64,000 nucleotides of DNA from a bacterium. Its GTDB lineage: Bacteria; Armatimonadota; Fimbriimonadia; Fimbriimonadales; Fimbriimonadaceae. The position numbers were made by a program, and so were the translations under genes. This document shows positions 52,974 through 62,040 of the stretch, in pieces; positions within the stretch are counted from its first letter, which is position 1, and every line of letters starts with the position of its first letter. The notes beneath the pieces were generated by a model, which saw only the letters and a list, made by a program, of their open reading frames with translations, was not told the DNA's origin and did no database searches. The stretch is taken from assembly GCA_027485645.1 (NCBI GenBank), contig JAIXQR010000007.1, forward strand, positions 806,001-870,000, in the 5' to 3' direction.

Positions 52974-54282
52974 GGCCAGACCGGGCGCCTACCGCGACGA
53001 CGCGGGGACTACCGCCATAGTAGCTGGTCCCCAGGTTCTCGCTCTTGACCACCTGCCCGTTCACGCGAACTGTGCGGAAAGCCGAAACAACCCGAGCTGG
53101 CGCTCCACCTTCGAGAACCCGTCTTGCGCCCGCTGGGAGATTGCGATCAACCACCGTTCGGACTCCGCGGGTCCGCGTGGATACGCGACCCTGCGTGACA
53201 ACAACTTGCTGTCCAGGCACCTTCTGCCCGAGAATGCGGAACGTCAATGCTCCGGGCGTGTAAGTCGAAACAACCGCAATTGGCGCATCGGTCGTGTTTT
53301 GCAGAACCAAGTCGATATTGCCGAAATCAACCGTCGCATCCCGGCCAAGCGGAACGTATGGAACCGGTAGCGAGTGGCTCTGGCGCTGGCGAATGCCGAG
53401 GTTTGCGAACAGCGCCGCGTTGTAAAGGGTCGTGCTGACCTGGCAGATGCCACCACCGACTCCGGTGTCGTGCTTTCCGTTGATATACACGCCAGCAACC
53501 TTGAACCCACGCTTAAGGGTTCGGCGGCCGACCGTATCGTTGTAGCTCAACTTGTCGCCCGGCATCAGCACCTGGCCATTGAAGAAACTTGCGGCAAGGG
53601 CGATGTTGCTGCTTCGGGGTCGATTGCCGGCGGAGAACCGAGTCGTGTACTCGCTGACGACATCGCGAACCTTTGCGAGATCCTCGTCCGGAACCCGCTT
53701 CTTGCCTTCAATCACCGGCACCACCGTCGGATCAAACTTTGGCAACATTTCAAGAACCGCCTGCTGAAGCTTCGCGGCATCAAGAACGAGACTGGCCCGT
53801 TCTTTTCGAACCAAAATCGCGCCCTTACTGTAGGTCACACGTGCTGGTTCCGGCTCTGGGCTAGCCTTGAGAACCGCATCGTAAAGCGCCTGATCAACCT
53901 TGCCTTCGGCCTTAAAGAGGAGCTTAGCGTCAACTCGATCCTCCGGAATCTGGCCCGCAAGCGCCTTCGCATCCGTCATCAAATCGCTTAGCGGAAGCGG
54001 CGCAATCGTCGCCTCATCATCGAGCACAATCCCAAACTTGCTCGGGGTCAGTTCTGGCAGATTAGAAACGATGTCACTCGTAAGCGGTACCGGCTTAAGT
54101 CGCTCCGTTTCCCACCAAGATCGCAGTCGGAATCGGGCTTGTTCTGTCGTAAGACCACCAACACTAACCTGCCCCACGTAGGTGTTGGGCCGAATCGTGG
54201 CTGGCTTTTGCAGCATGGCAACGGGAAGGCCAATCACTGCGCAACCCAGCGCAGAAAAGGTGATCGTCTTCGCGTGTTTCAT
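52960..54282 (-). CDS. VanW family protein with PG-binding-like N-domain
   Basis: 440 aa with N-terminal TM/signal (ITFSALGCAVIGLPVAML). N-half (about 30-210) resembles peptidoglycan-binding PG_binding_4 domains. The VanW core follows: FSAGNRPRSSNIALAASFFN, YNDTVGRRTLKRGFKVAGVY and GVGGGICQVSTTLYNAALFA. Likely cell-envelope located. Its role in the wall is not known, and van gene context for resistance is absent. Confidence 0.9.
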   Translation of the reverse strand: MKHAKTITFSALGCAVIGLPVAMLQKPATIRPNTYVGQVSVGGLTTEQARFRLRSWWETERLKPVPLTSDIVSNLPELTPSKFGIVLDDEATIAPLPLSDLMTDAKALAGQIPEDRVDAKLLFKAEGKVDQALYDAVLKASPEPEPARVTYSKGAILVRKERASLVLDAAKLQQAVLEMLPKFDPTVVPVIEGKKRVPDEDLAKVRDVVSEYTTRFSAGNRPRSSNIALAASFFNGQVLMPGDKLSYNDTVGRRTLKRGFKVAGVYINGKHDTGVGGGICQVSTTLYNAALFANLGIRQRQSHSLPVPYVPLGRDATVDFGNIDLVLQNTTDAPIAVVSTYTPGALTFRILGQKVPGQQVVVTQGRVSTRTRGVRTVVDRNLPAGARRVLEGGAPARVVSAFRTVRVNGQVVKSENLGTSYYGGSPRVVAVGARSGPSSL

Positions 54283-54394
54283 CGTTGTCTAATGACTTGA
54301 GTTAAGTCTCTTGGTTCCATTATGGATGTTCAGGAAATCGCTTTACACGTTCTTGACAATTTGCGCGCCCCTCATCCCGAAAAGACGAAGCAAG

Positions 54395-54400
54395 TACACT
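54395..54400 (+). promoter_or_regulatory. -10 element of a leaderless ilvE transcript
   Basis: TACACT followed by 6 nt and the ATG at 54407; no Shine-Dalgarno. Confidence 0.6.
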
Positions 54401-54406
54401 CGAAAG

Positions 54407-55279
54407 ATGCCAAAGGTCGTCTGGTTCAACGGAACCGTCACTCCATTTGAGTCCGCTGTCGTGCCCGCGATGGATCACGCTCACCTCTACGGCGACGGAA
54501 TTTTTGAAGGAATCCGCATCTACGATCGAAAGGTCTTCAAGCTAGACGAGCACCTTGAGCGGTTCTATCACGGCATCAACTACATGGGCTTTGATATGCC
54601 CTACGACTACGCCACCTTGCACGCGGCGATTCTTGACACGTGCCGCGCCGCAGACATCGACAACGGCTACATTCGCCTAAACGTCACGCGAGGAACCGGC
54701 CTTGGATTGGACCCCAAGAAGTTGGAAAGTCGAGCCAACGTGATGATCGGTATCTCGACCCTCGCGCTGTATCCGGCTGAGTCGTACGAAACCGGCCTCC
54801 ACGTCGTAACGGCCCCAATTCGCGTCATTTCCCCCGACGCCCTCGACCCACGTCTGAAGTGCATCGGTCGCTACGCTGGCAACATCATGGCAAAGCAGTT
54901 TGCCAACCGAGCCGGAGCCGGCGAAGCACTCATGCTCAACGCCCAAGGCAACATCGCGGAGTGCACCGGCGACAACATCTTCTTGATCCAGAACGGAATC
55001 GTGCGCACGCCGCACTCTTCTAGCGGAATCCTCAAGGGCATCACCCGGGACACCGTTTTGATGCTGGCAAAGGACGCCGGAATCCCGACGGAAGAAACGA
55101 CCCTCACCCCGTTCGACCTCAGCGCTTCGTCGGAAGCCTTCCTCACCGGAACCGCCGCTGAAGTGATTCCGATGGTCAGCATTGATGAGCGCGTTATCGG
55201 CGACGGCAAGCCCGGCCCGATCACTCAGCAACTCATTGCCCTCTTCCGAGCGCATACGAAAATCGGCACCGCCTTTTGA
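54407..55279 (+). CDS. ilvE: Branched-chain amino acid aminotransferase
   Basis: 290 aa class IV PLP aminotransferase. VWFNGTVTPFESAVVPAMDH, LYGDGIFEGIRIY, candidate PLP-Lys151 in RLKCIGRYAG, GEALMLNAQGNIAECTGDNIF with Glu185, and SGILKGITRDTV. Transfers the amino group between branched-chain 2-oxo acids and glutamate. D-amino-acid or 4-amino-4-deoxychorismate relatives share the fold, so the substrate is not certain. Start 54407 fits the family; the frame is open to 54311. The TGA overlaps the TTG start of the next gene (TTGA). Confidence 0.9.
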   Translation: MPKVVWFNGTVTPFESAVVPAMDHAHLYGDGIFEGIRIYDRKVFKLDEHLERFYHGINYMGFDMPYDYATLHAAILDTCRAADIDNGYIRLNVTRGTGLGLDPKKLESRANVMIGISTLALYPAESYETGLHVVTAPIRVISPDALDPRLKCIGRYAGNIMAKQFANRAGAGEALMLNAQGNIAECTGDNIFLIQNGIVRTPHSSSGILKGITRDTVLMLAKDAGIPTEETTLTPFDLSASSEAFLTGTAAEVIPMVSIDERVIGDGKPGPITQQLIALFRAHTKIGTAF

Positions 55280-55563
55280 ACCTGACTTGCTCCGTTTGCG
55301 GATCCTCTGCCGTCCTTTCCATTACGGAAAACGGCGAGACCGACGCTGTGTGCGATGCTTGCGTTCGCAAGCGAGCGCCGTATTCGGGCTTTCCCGACTT
55401 CATCGGTGGTTTCAAAAAGGCGGCCCGGCCAACCAAGGTCTGCCCGTACTGTGAAATCACCGAGGAGAAGGTCGTCGCTACCGGATTGGTCGGATGTCCG
55501 CTTTGTTACGTCGCATTAGAATCTGCCGTGGAGTTAGTCCTCAAGTCCGTTGCCGCGGACTAG
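55276..55563 (+). CDS. McsA-like four-CxxC zinc protein
   Basis: 95 aa, TTG start overlapping the ilvE stop. Four CxxC pairs (Cys5/8, 26/29, 56/59, 74/77) with the McsA-like spacing and a VCPYCEITEEKV...GCPLCY core. In Firmicutes McsA activates the McsB arginine kinase and has a UVR motif; that motif is missing here, and no mcsB or clpC is adjacent. Probably a zinc-binding accessory protein. Confidence 0.78.
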   Translation: MNLTCSVCGSSAVLSITENGETDAVCDACVRKRAPYSGFPDFIGGFKKAARPTKVCPYCEITEEKVVATGLVGCPLCYVALESAVELVLKSVAAD

Positions 55564-55588
55564 TCAACCAAACCCGCTCGGAGAACCC

Positions 55589-56311
55589 ATGAAATTCAGA
55601 ACTCTCAATGCATTCGTGCTCACGTTAGCCACCGTATTTCTGCTGGCTGGCTGTGGAGGCGGCGGTGGCGGGACGACGCCAAGATCGACCGTGAAGGTCA
55701 TCAACGCGATCCCTGATCTCGGAACGAGCCTGGAAACGCAGATTAACGGCCTTGCCGCCGGAACCACCGCGACTTACCTTGCGGATAATGCGTTCTTCTC
55801 GATCGAGCCAGCCGACGTCGATTTGGCGATCAAGGAGACCGGAGCCGTCGAGGACCTCGACATCATCGCCAACGTTTTCAACTCCGATGCTTCCTACATC
55901 GTCGCAGGAATGGGCATCAAGAACTTCGGCACCGAGTTCGAAAAGCGGCCCCGAATTGGCCTTTTTGAAGTGAACCGCGCCGAGCCAAACGGCAGCAAAG
56001 CGCGCGTATTCGTCCTGAACGCGCTTACCGGCCCCACCGAGTTTCCGAGCCCTACCCTCGACTTCCAAGACGGAGACCTCCCCCGTTTCCCGTTCACCGA
56101 CATCGAGTTCTCAAAAGCGAAAGTGCTGACCGTGGATACCGGCACCTACACCTACGAGGCCAGAGCGAACGATTCTGAATTGGTCTACGCTTCCTCTTCC
56201 CTCACCTTCGAAAGCGGCAAGGTCTACTTTGCCGTTGTGAGCGGAATCGTGAACGGATCGGGCGCGTCTGCCCCGACAATTCGGGTGTTCGAACTCCCCG
56301 TAGTTGACTGA
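55589..56311 (+). CDS. DUF4397-like lipoprotein, second copy
   Basis: 240 aa. Signal peptide with lipobox (VFLLAGC) and poly-Gly linker, the same plan as the gene at 19667. The beta-rich body has VKVINAIPDLGTSLETQING and ARVFVLNALTGPTEF. GGAG lies 6 nt before the ATG at 55589. The end overlaps the -35 of the next gene. Confidence 0.77.
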   Translation: MKFRTLNAFVLTLATVFLLAGCGGGGGGTTPRSTVKVINAIPDLGTSLETQINGLAAGTTATYLADNAFFSIEPADVDLAIKETGAVEDLDIIANVFNSDASYIVAGMGIKNFGTEFEKRPRIGLFEVNRAEPNGSKARVFVLNALTGPTEFPSPTLDFQDGDLPRFPFTDIEFSKAKVLTVDTGTYTYEARANDSELVYASSSLTFESGKVYFAVVSGIVNGSGASAPTIRVFELPVVD

Positions 56312-56332
56312 TCTGCCCGCTTGCGGTAACGT
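56304..56332 (+). promoter_or_regulatory. Promoter of the large BNR propeller gene
   Basis: TTGACT (56304-56309), 17 nt, TAACGT (56327-56332), then 6 nt to the ATG at 56339. A full promoter with leaderless-type spacing; the -35 overlaps the upstream stop. Confidence 0.65.
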
Positions 56333-56338
56333 TCCGCG

Positions 56339-59300
56339 ATGGGCGTACCTCGTCACCTCAAGCGAATCCCGGTCCTGGGAATCGTCACCCTCCTAGCTTT
56401 CAGTGCATCGGCCCTAGCTCAAACCGTTCCGCCCGAGGCATACAGTGGCCTCAAGTGGCGAGAAATTGGGCCCTTCCGAGGCGGTCGCTCCCTTGCCGTC
56501 GCCGGTAGCACCCAGCGCCCAAATGAGTACTTCTTCGGCGCAACCGGCGGGGGCGTTTGGAAGACGATCGATGCAGGAAAGTCTTGGAAGCCGGTATCTG
56601 ACGGATTCTTCACCACCGCTTCCATTGGCGCTCTTGCGGTGGCTCCGTCCAACCCCGACATCATCGTCGCCGGAACCGGCGAGCGCGACATCCGAGGCAA
56701 TATTTCCCACGGTGATGGCGTCTATAAGTCCACCGACGCTGGCAAGACTTGGCAAAAGATCGGCCTCGAAGCCGCCCAGTCCATCGCCCGAGTCGTCATT
56801 CACCCGACAAACCCCGATGTCATTTACGTCGCTGCCCTAGGTCACATCTATGCCCACCCGAAGGTGAAGCCCAGCTACGACCGTGGTGTTTACAAAACCG
56901 TTGATGGCGGCAAAACGTGGACCCACATCCTTCCTGGAGACGCTCGTACCGGCGCGGTGAACATCGTCCTAGATCCGCAAAACCCAGACATCATCCTCGC
57001 CGCCATGTGGGAAGCCTGGCGCAGCCCATACACGATGAACAGCGGCGGCCCCGGCTCGAAACTGATGAAGTCGACCAACGGCGGCAAGTCTTGGACCGAC
57101 CTCAGCCGAAAGAAAGGAATGCCCGAAGGTGTCCACGGCAAAATCGGCATGGCCATTTCGCCCGTCGATTCGAAGCGCTACTACGCCATCGTCGAAGCGC
57201 TTGAAGGCGGAATCCTGAAGTCCGACGACGCAGGCGAAACCTGGGAGAAGGTCAATGACGACCGAAATTGGCGACAACGCGCCTGGTACTACACCCACAT
57301 CTTCGCCGATCCAAAGGAGAAGGAAGGCGTGTACGTCCTCAACGTCGGCGCGGGCAAAAGCACAGACGGCGGCAAGAAATTCGCTGGCCTAAGAACTCCC
57401 CACTCCGACAATCACGATCTTTGGATCGCCCCGGACAATCCGAACCGAATGATCAACGCCAACGATGGTGGCGCAAACGTCAGCGTCGATGGCGGAAAGA
57501 CCTGGACCGAGCAAACCTTCCCTACCGCCCAGTTCTATCACGTCAGCACGGACAACGCCTTCCCCTACCGCATCCTCGGTGCGCAGCAAGACAACAGCAC
57601 TATCCGAATCCCGAGCCGAACCCAAGGCGCCGGCATCGGCCTCACCGACTGGACGAGCACCGCGGGTGGCGAAAGCGGCTATGTCGCGGCGAAGCCGAAC
57701 GACCCCGATTTGGTCTTCGGCGGTAGCTATGGCGGCGACCTCAGTTGGTTTAATCACCGAACCGACCAAAGCGGCAGCGTCGACCCATGGCCCGACAACC
57801 CGATGGGACACGGTGCCATCGACCTCGTCCAACGATTCCAGTGGACCTACCCCATCGTCTTTTCCCCGCACAATCCAAACCTGCTGTACACCTGCTCGCA
57901 GTTTGTTTTGAAGACCACAAACAACGGCCAAAGTTGGACCAAGATCAGCCCTGATCTGACCCGGAATGACCCCAGCACGATGGGACCATCCGGCGGGCCA
58001 ATCACGAAGGACAACACGAGCGTCGAGTACTACGGCACGGTCTTCACCGTTGCCGAATCGCCCAAGAAGCGCGGCACCATTTGGGCCGGATCGGATGATG
58101 GCCTCGTTCACATCACCCACGACGGCGGAAAGTCTTGGACCAAAATCACGCCGAAAGGAGTGCCAGATTGGGCCCTCATCAGCATGGTCGATGCGTCTCC
58201 GCACAAAGCAGGAACCGCCTACCTCGCCGTGGACAACCACGAGAACGACGACCTGCGACCCTACGCCTTCCGAACCGACGACTTCGGCAAAACTTGGACG
58301 TCCATCACCAATGGCCTGCCCAACAATGCCTTCCTCCGCGTGATCCGTGAGGACAAGAAGCGCCCAGGCTTGCTCTACGCCGGCACCGAAGTTGGCATCT
58401 ACGTTAGCTTTGATAACGGATCCAACTGGCAATCGCTGGCCCTAAACATGCCCGTCGTTCCGGTTCACGACCTTGCTTGGAAAGACGATGACCTCATCGC
58501 CGCGACCCACGGCCGATCGTTCTGGGTCCTCGATGACCTTTCCCCGCTGCAGCAACTTGCACCAAGCCAGAAGCTCGACAAACCGATCCTCTTCGCTCCG
58601 CGAGACAGCTACGCCGTCCGCTGGGGCGGCCGCGGAAATGCCGCCACTGGCGCGGGCGCAAACCCGCTGAGCGGAGTGGTCATTAGCTACTACCTGCCCA
58701 AGAAAGCCGAAAAAGTCTCGCTCGAGTTCTCCGGTGCGGACGGCAAAGTCTTCCAGACCGTAGCCGTTGCTCCTAGCGAAGCCGGATTCCAGCGAACCTC
58801 CGCGTTCTTGCAAGAATCATCTTGGAAGTCCGTTCCAGGCATGATCCTTTGGGGCGCGTTCCCAAGCTCGCTGACCATGCCACCGGGCAAGTACACCGTT
58901 CACCTCACCGTTGACGGCGTCAAGCAATCCGCCACCTTCAACTGGAAGCACGATCCGCGCATCCCCGCCACCGAAAAGGACCTGCAAGAGAAGCACATCT
59001 TCTTGAAGCAGATCGCGAAGAGGACCGACGACGCGAATAACGCCGTTCTCGAAATCCGCCGCGTGCGCGATGCGTTCGCCGGAAAGAAGACGGAAGCCAG
59101 TGCGAAGGGCCTCACCGCAATCGTCACCGAGATCGATAACCTTTCCGCGATGCTCACTCGCATCGAAGAAGCGATCTATCAGACCAAGAACCGCAGCGGA
59201 CAAGACCCTCTGAACTACCCAATTCGACTCAACAACCGAATCGGGGCGCTCATGAACGTGGTCCAAAGCGGAGCCGGGCGACCCACCGCCCAGTCGCGCG

Positions 59301-59446
59301 AGGTCTACAAGATGCTCTCCGACCTTCTCGATCTTCAGCTGCGAAACATGTCCAAAATCCTGACCGCGTTCATGGAGACCAACGACAAGCTCAAGCAGAA
59401 CCAGATCGCCGAAGTACCGATCACCCTGCCAAAGTTCGACAAGTAA
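56339..59446 (+). CDS. Secreted BNR-repeat propeller protein (VPS10/sortilin-like, glycosyl-hydrolase-like)
   Basis: 1035 aa. Signal peptide ends ALAQ at residue 28. At least ten Asp-box units (WKTIDAGKSW, YKSTDAGKTW, YKTVDGGKTW, MKSTNGGKSW, LKSDDAGETW, VSVDGGKTW, LKTTNNGQSW, HITHDGGKSW, FRTDDFGKTW, VSFDNGSNW). A C-terminal helical region of about 150 residues follows from near residue 880 (AFNWKH... LQEKHIFLKQIAKR). Members of this class are annotated as glycosyl hydrolase or sialidase-like, but no catalytic residues are clear. Confidence 0.88.
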   Translation: MGVPRHLKRIPVLGIVTLLAFSASALAQTVPPEAYSGLKWREIGPFRGGRSLAVAGSTQRPNEYFFGATGGGVWKTIDAGKSWKPVSDGFFTTASIGALAVAPSNPDIIVAGTGERDIRGNISHGDGVYKSTDAGKTWQKIGLEAAQSIARVVIHPTNPDVIYVAALGHIYAHPKVKPSYDRGVYKTVDGGKTWTHILPGDARTGAVNIVLDPQNPDIILAAMWEAWRSPYTMNSGGPGSKLMKSTNGGKSWTDLSRKKGMPEGVHGKIGMAISPVDSKRYYAIVEALEGGILKSDDAGETWEKVNDDRNWRQRAWYYTHIFADPKEKEGVYVLNVGAGKSTDGGKKFAGLRTPHSDNHDLWIAPDNPNRMINANDGGANVSVDGGKTWTEQTFPTAQFYHVSTDNAFPYRILGAQQDNSTIRIPSRTQGAGIGLTDWTSTAGGESGYVAAKPNDPDLVFGGSYGGDLSWFNHRTDQSGSVDPWPDNPMGHGAIDLVQRFQWTYPIVFSPHNPNLLYTCSQFVLKTTNNGQSWTKISPDLTRNDPSTMGPSGGPITKDNTSVEYYGTVFTVAESPKKRGTIWAGSDDGLVHITHDGGKSWTKITPKGVPDWALISMVDASPHKAGTAYLAVDNHENDDLRPYAFRTDDFGKTWTSITNGLPNNAFLRVIREDKKRPGLLYAGTEVGIYVSFDNGSNWQSLALNMPVVPVHDLAWKDDDLIAATHGRSFWVLDDLSPLQQLAPSQKLDKPILFAPRDSYAVRWGGRGNAATGAGANPLSGVVISYYLPKKAEKVSLEFSGADGKVFQTVAVAPSEAGFQRTSAFLQESSWKSVPGMILWGAFPSSLTMPPGKYTVHLTVDGVKQSATFNWKHDPRIPATEKDLQEKHIFLKQIAKRTDDANNAVLEIRRVRDAFAGKKTEASAKGLTAIVTEIDNLSAMLTRIEEAIYQTKNRSGQDPLNYPIRLNNRIGALMNVVQSGAGRPTAQSREVYKMLSDLLDLQLRNMSKILTAFMETNDKLKQNQIAEVPITLPKFDK

Positions 59447-59466
59447 CGGAAATTGCCGGTATTTGG

Positions 59467-59498
59467 GCCCTGCCGAAGACAACGTGCTTCGGCAGGGC
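59467..59498 (+). terminator. Hairpin after the large BNR gene
   Basis: 12-bp perfect stem with 8-nt loop; no T-run, so it may be a factor-independent pause or stabilising hairpin. Confidence 0.5.
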
Positions 59499-59557
59499 CG
59501 TCATCATGTTAAACTACCAACCCGCGCACCGATCATATCGGAGCGTTCGTCCTTCCT

Positions 59558-60100
59558 ATGCCGAATGACGCACCGCGAGAATCTCTGGCCGAAAAACGAT
59601 TGCTTAAGGCTCTGTCCGAAGGCGATCCGAACGCGCTTGGCCAAATATATGAGATTTATGGTGAGCGAATTTTTCGCTTCACCTACCGCTTTTTGGGCAA
59701 CCGTACCGACGCTGAGGATGCGACGGCGGAAACCTTCCTGCGAGTGTTACGACGTTCGGCAGAGCTTCGAGCTGATGGCGCGTTTAAAACGTGGCTTTTT
59801 CGAATCGCTCGAAACTTATGCATCGATAAGCTGCGGCAACACAAGCTCCTGGAGCTGCCGCCCGACACGCCACTTGAGGGATCAGAAGAGCGAACAACCC
59901 TACGGGTTACCGTTCATGCCGCCCTCAATCAACTCCCGCAGGAGTATCAAGACCCGCTGGTCTTATGCGATCTCGAAGATCTTAGTGCGCAAGAAGCCGC
60001 AAACATCTTAGAGATTAGTGTTCCGGCGCTGAAAAGCCGACTATACAGGGGGAGAAAGGCCCTCCGAGATAAGTTGGGCAGCCTCATGGAAGGTACGTAA
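59558..60100 (+). CDS. ECF-type RNA polymerase sigma factor
   Basis: 180 aa. Region 2 has IYGERIFRFTYRFLGN, DAEDATAETFLRVL and TWLFRIARNLCIDKLRQ; region 4 has LPQEYQDPLVLCDLEDLSAQEA and LEISVPALKSRLYRGRKAL. The stop overlaps the next start by 1 nt. The neighbouring small protein may be its anti-sigma factor. Confidence 0.93.
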   Translation: MPNDAPRESLAEKRLLKALSEGDPNALGQIYEIYGERIFRFTYRFLGNRTDAEDATAETFLRVLRRSAELRADGAFKTWLFRIARNLCIDKLRQHKLLELPPDTPLEGSEERTTLRVTVHAALNQLPQEYQDPLVLCDLEDLSAQEAANILEISVPALKSRLYRGRKALRDKLGSLMEGT

Positions 60101-60387
60101 TGAAAACTGATTTACATAAAAAGCTCGTAGACCTGTACGCAGGGAGGGAACTTCCCTCGGAGTTGAACGAAGACCTAGAAATGGCTGCGTTCAACGATGC
60201 GGAACTTTCGCACGATATGTCGACCCTTCGACAAACCGTGGATCTGTTGAAAAACGATCCAGGTCCGGAGTTCACCGAAGAAAGCTACCAACGCGTGCTC
60301 ATGAAGATTTACGCCCGAGGCGGAAACATCGAACCACGCGCGGCAACGCCGATCCATATGCAGTACCAACTGCCAATGCAAGGCTAA
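60100..60387 (+). CDS. Small protein next to the ECF sigma factor, putative cytosolic anti-sigma factor
   Basis: 95 aa. Helical N-terminus (LVDLYAGRELPSELNEDLE), without a TM segment or the HXXXCXXC zinc motif. The one-base overlap with the sigma gene and the helical content suggest an anti-sigma or co-regulator, but no family match is clear. Confidence 0.6.
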   Translation: MKTDLHKKLVDLYAGRELPSELNEDLEMAAFNDAELSHDMSTLRQTVDLLKNDPGPEFTEESYQRVLMKIYARGGNIEPRAATPIHMQYQLPMQG

Positions 60388-60433
60388 GTAATCTCATGCG
60401 AACCCGGCAGCAAACCAAACAAACCCGACTTCT

Positions 60434-61537
60434 ATGAAGTTTCAATGCCCTCGAAAGGAATTCTTTGAAGCAGTGAGCGCGGCAAACGCCGCGTCCAGCG
60501 CTCGTACCCCCGTCTCGATCCTTCAGCACCTGAAGATCAAGGCCAGCTCATCTGGCATCACCATCACCGGATGTGATGGCGAAATGTGGGTCGTGCGAGA
60601 CGTTGCCTGTTTGGTTGAGGACCCAGGCGAACTCTGCCTGCCGGCGAAAACGCTCACCCAAATCGTCAGCCAACTTCCAGATGGCGATCTCGAGCTGTTC
60701 ACCCTTCCCGACCACGGCGCGATGCTCGTGCAGTCGAAGTCGGAATACCGACTACCGACCCTGGAAGCGGAAGACTTCCCCGACGTACCTGTCTTCATGG
60801 GCGAAGCCGAACTGAAGCTGCCCTTGGGCGAACTTCGACAAGCCGTCGACTCGGTTGCCTATGCGGTTTCCACCGACAACCATCGACAGGTCCTGACCGG
60901 CGTTCTGTTCTCCTACAACGGAGACATCCTTACCCTCGTCGCCACCGACACCCACCGCCTCGCCGTCCGACGGATTTCGAAGCCGGGAATCGGCAGCCAA
61001 GTCACCGCCATCGTTCCAGATAAGGCTCTCCGAGCCATCAAGAACCTGCCGCTGGCCGACGACATCGAGATCACCCTGAGCTTTGATTCCGTCCGCGTTG
61101 GCGTCGAATCGACAGGTGCGACCGTCGTTTCGCAGCTTCTCGCCGGAACCTATCCGAACTGGGAGCGAGTCGTCCCGAGCGAATTCACCCGAACCTGGAG
61201 CGTTGAAAGCGACCAGCTTTATGAAAAGGTTCGCCGAGCCATGATCCTTGCCCAAGACAACGCCAACCGCGTTCGATTCAAGGGCGATGGCGACCAGATC
61301 GTGATTGCTGCTCGAAGCGAAGAAAAGGGCGAAGCCAAGGAAGAAATCCCAATGATTCCTTCGAACGGCGACCTCGAAATCGCCTTCAATGGCAAGTACG
61401 TCACCGACTTCCTGGGCGCCGTAGATGGCCCTGGAGTTCGTGTCGAAATGACCGAAAGTTCACGGCCCGCCGTATTCCGACCGGCCGAAGATGACAGCGA
61501 ATACTTCTGCGTCATCATGCCAATGGCCTTGGCCTAA
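60434..61537 (+). CDS. dnaN: DNA polymerase III subunit beta (sliding clamp)
   Basis: 367 aa, normal for the family. Three clamp folds; central segment FSYNGDILTLVATDTHRLAVR and the C-terminus ending YFCVIMPMALA are typical. It is not next to dnaA, as dnaN often is; an ECF sigma pair lies upstream and a MerC-like gene converges on it. No Shine-Dalgarno near the ATG. Confidence 0.93.
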   Translation: MKFQCPRKEFFEAVSAANAASSARTPVSILQHLKIKASSSGITITGCDGEMWVVRDVACLVEDPGELCLPAKTLTQIVSQLPDGDLELFTLPDHGAMLVQSKSEYRLPTLEAEDFPDVPVFMGEAELKLPLGELRQAVDSVAYAVSTDNHRQVLTGVLFSYNGDILTLVATDTHRLAVRRISKPGIGSQVTAIVPDKALRAIKNLPLADDIEITLSFDSVRVGVESTGATVVSQLLAGTYPNWERVVPSEFTRTWSVESDQLYEKVRRAMILAQDNANRVRFKGDGDQIVIAARSEEKGEAKEEIPMIPSNGDLEIAFNGKYVTDFLGAVDGPGVRVEMTESSRPAVFRPAEDDSEYFCVIMPMALA

Positions 61538-61546
61538 AGACAAAAA

Positions 61547-61963
61547 TTAGTGTTGGTGGGAACAGTGCTTCCCACCGCACTGATGCTGCATCCGCTGGTT
61601 CACCAAGTGAAACGCGACTAGCGCCAGCCCGGCCGTTACGCTGACCACTGTTTTGGCAATTTCTCCGCCTCCAGCGACTTCCGTACCGTCGTGCGAATGT
61701 GGAAACGCAAACTGCCGCACGATGAGCAAACCGATTCCCAGCACGAAGATCCACGCCGGAATCATGCTGTGGTGCCGCCGGTGGCCATGAATCAGCGCCG
61801 CTAGACCGACCGTCACCGCAACCCCAAGAAACACGTACTCGGCGGGCTCCGAAGCGACAAATCCTAGCCCCGCTACGCTGAGCAAACCCAGCGCAAGACC
61901 GGTGAGCAAGCAATGAACCGCACAGACGGTGCTGGCCACCGCCCCCAATTGGTCTAGGTTCAT
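61547..61963 (-). CDS. MerC-like membrane protein
   Basis: 138 aa from ATG 61963 (MNLDQLGAVA). Four TM segments; VCAVHCLLTG carries the Cys pair as in MerC. His-rich ends (HGHRRHHS; HQCGGKHCSHQH) and FPHSHDG point to metal binding or transport. The frame is open to 62008, but the family start is 61963. A CsoR-like palindrome lies just upstream, which supports metal regulation. Mercury is not implied: many relatives have other roles. Confidence 0.85.
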   Translation of the reverse strand: MNLDQLGAVASTVCAVHCLLTGLALGLLSVAGLGFVASEPAEYVFLGVAVTVGLAALIHGHRRHHSMIPAWIFVLGIGLLIVRQFAFPHSHDGTEVAGGGEIAKTVVSVTAGLALVAFHLVNQRMQHQCGGKHCSHQH

Positions 61964-61981
61964 TCGCTTCACAACAGAAAT

Positions 61982-61998
61982 ATACCCTAGCAGGGTAT
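61982..61998. promoter_or_regulatory. CsoR/RcnR-like operator palindrome
   Basis: Perfect palindrome ATACCCTAGCAGGGTAT (7-bp arms, 3-nt centre), close to the TACCC-type operators known for copper-sensing CsoR. It overlaps a TATATT that could be the -10 of the MerC-like gene. Confidence 0.6.
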
Positions 61999-62027
61999 CA
62001 GCCACCAAGCATTTCGGCCCAATCCGT

Positions 62028-62033
62028 TATAGT
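62028..62033 (+). promoter_or_regulatory. -10 element of the SLC13 transcript
   Basis: TATAGT with 7 nt to the ATG at 62041. It overlaps an upstream in-frame GTG (62032) and so argues for the ATG as start. Confidence 0.5.
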
Positions 62034-62040
62034 GAACTCG

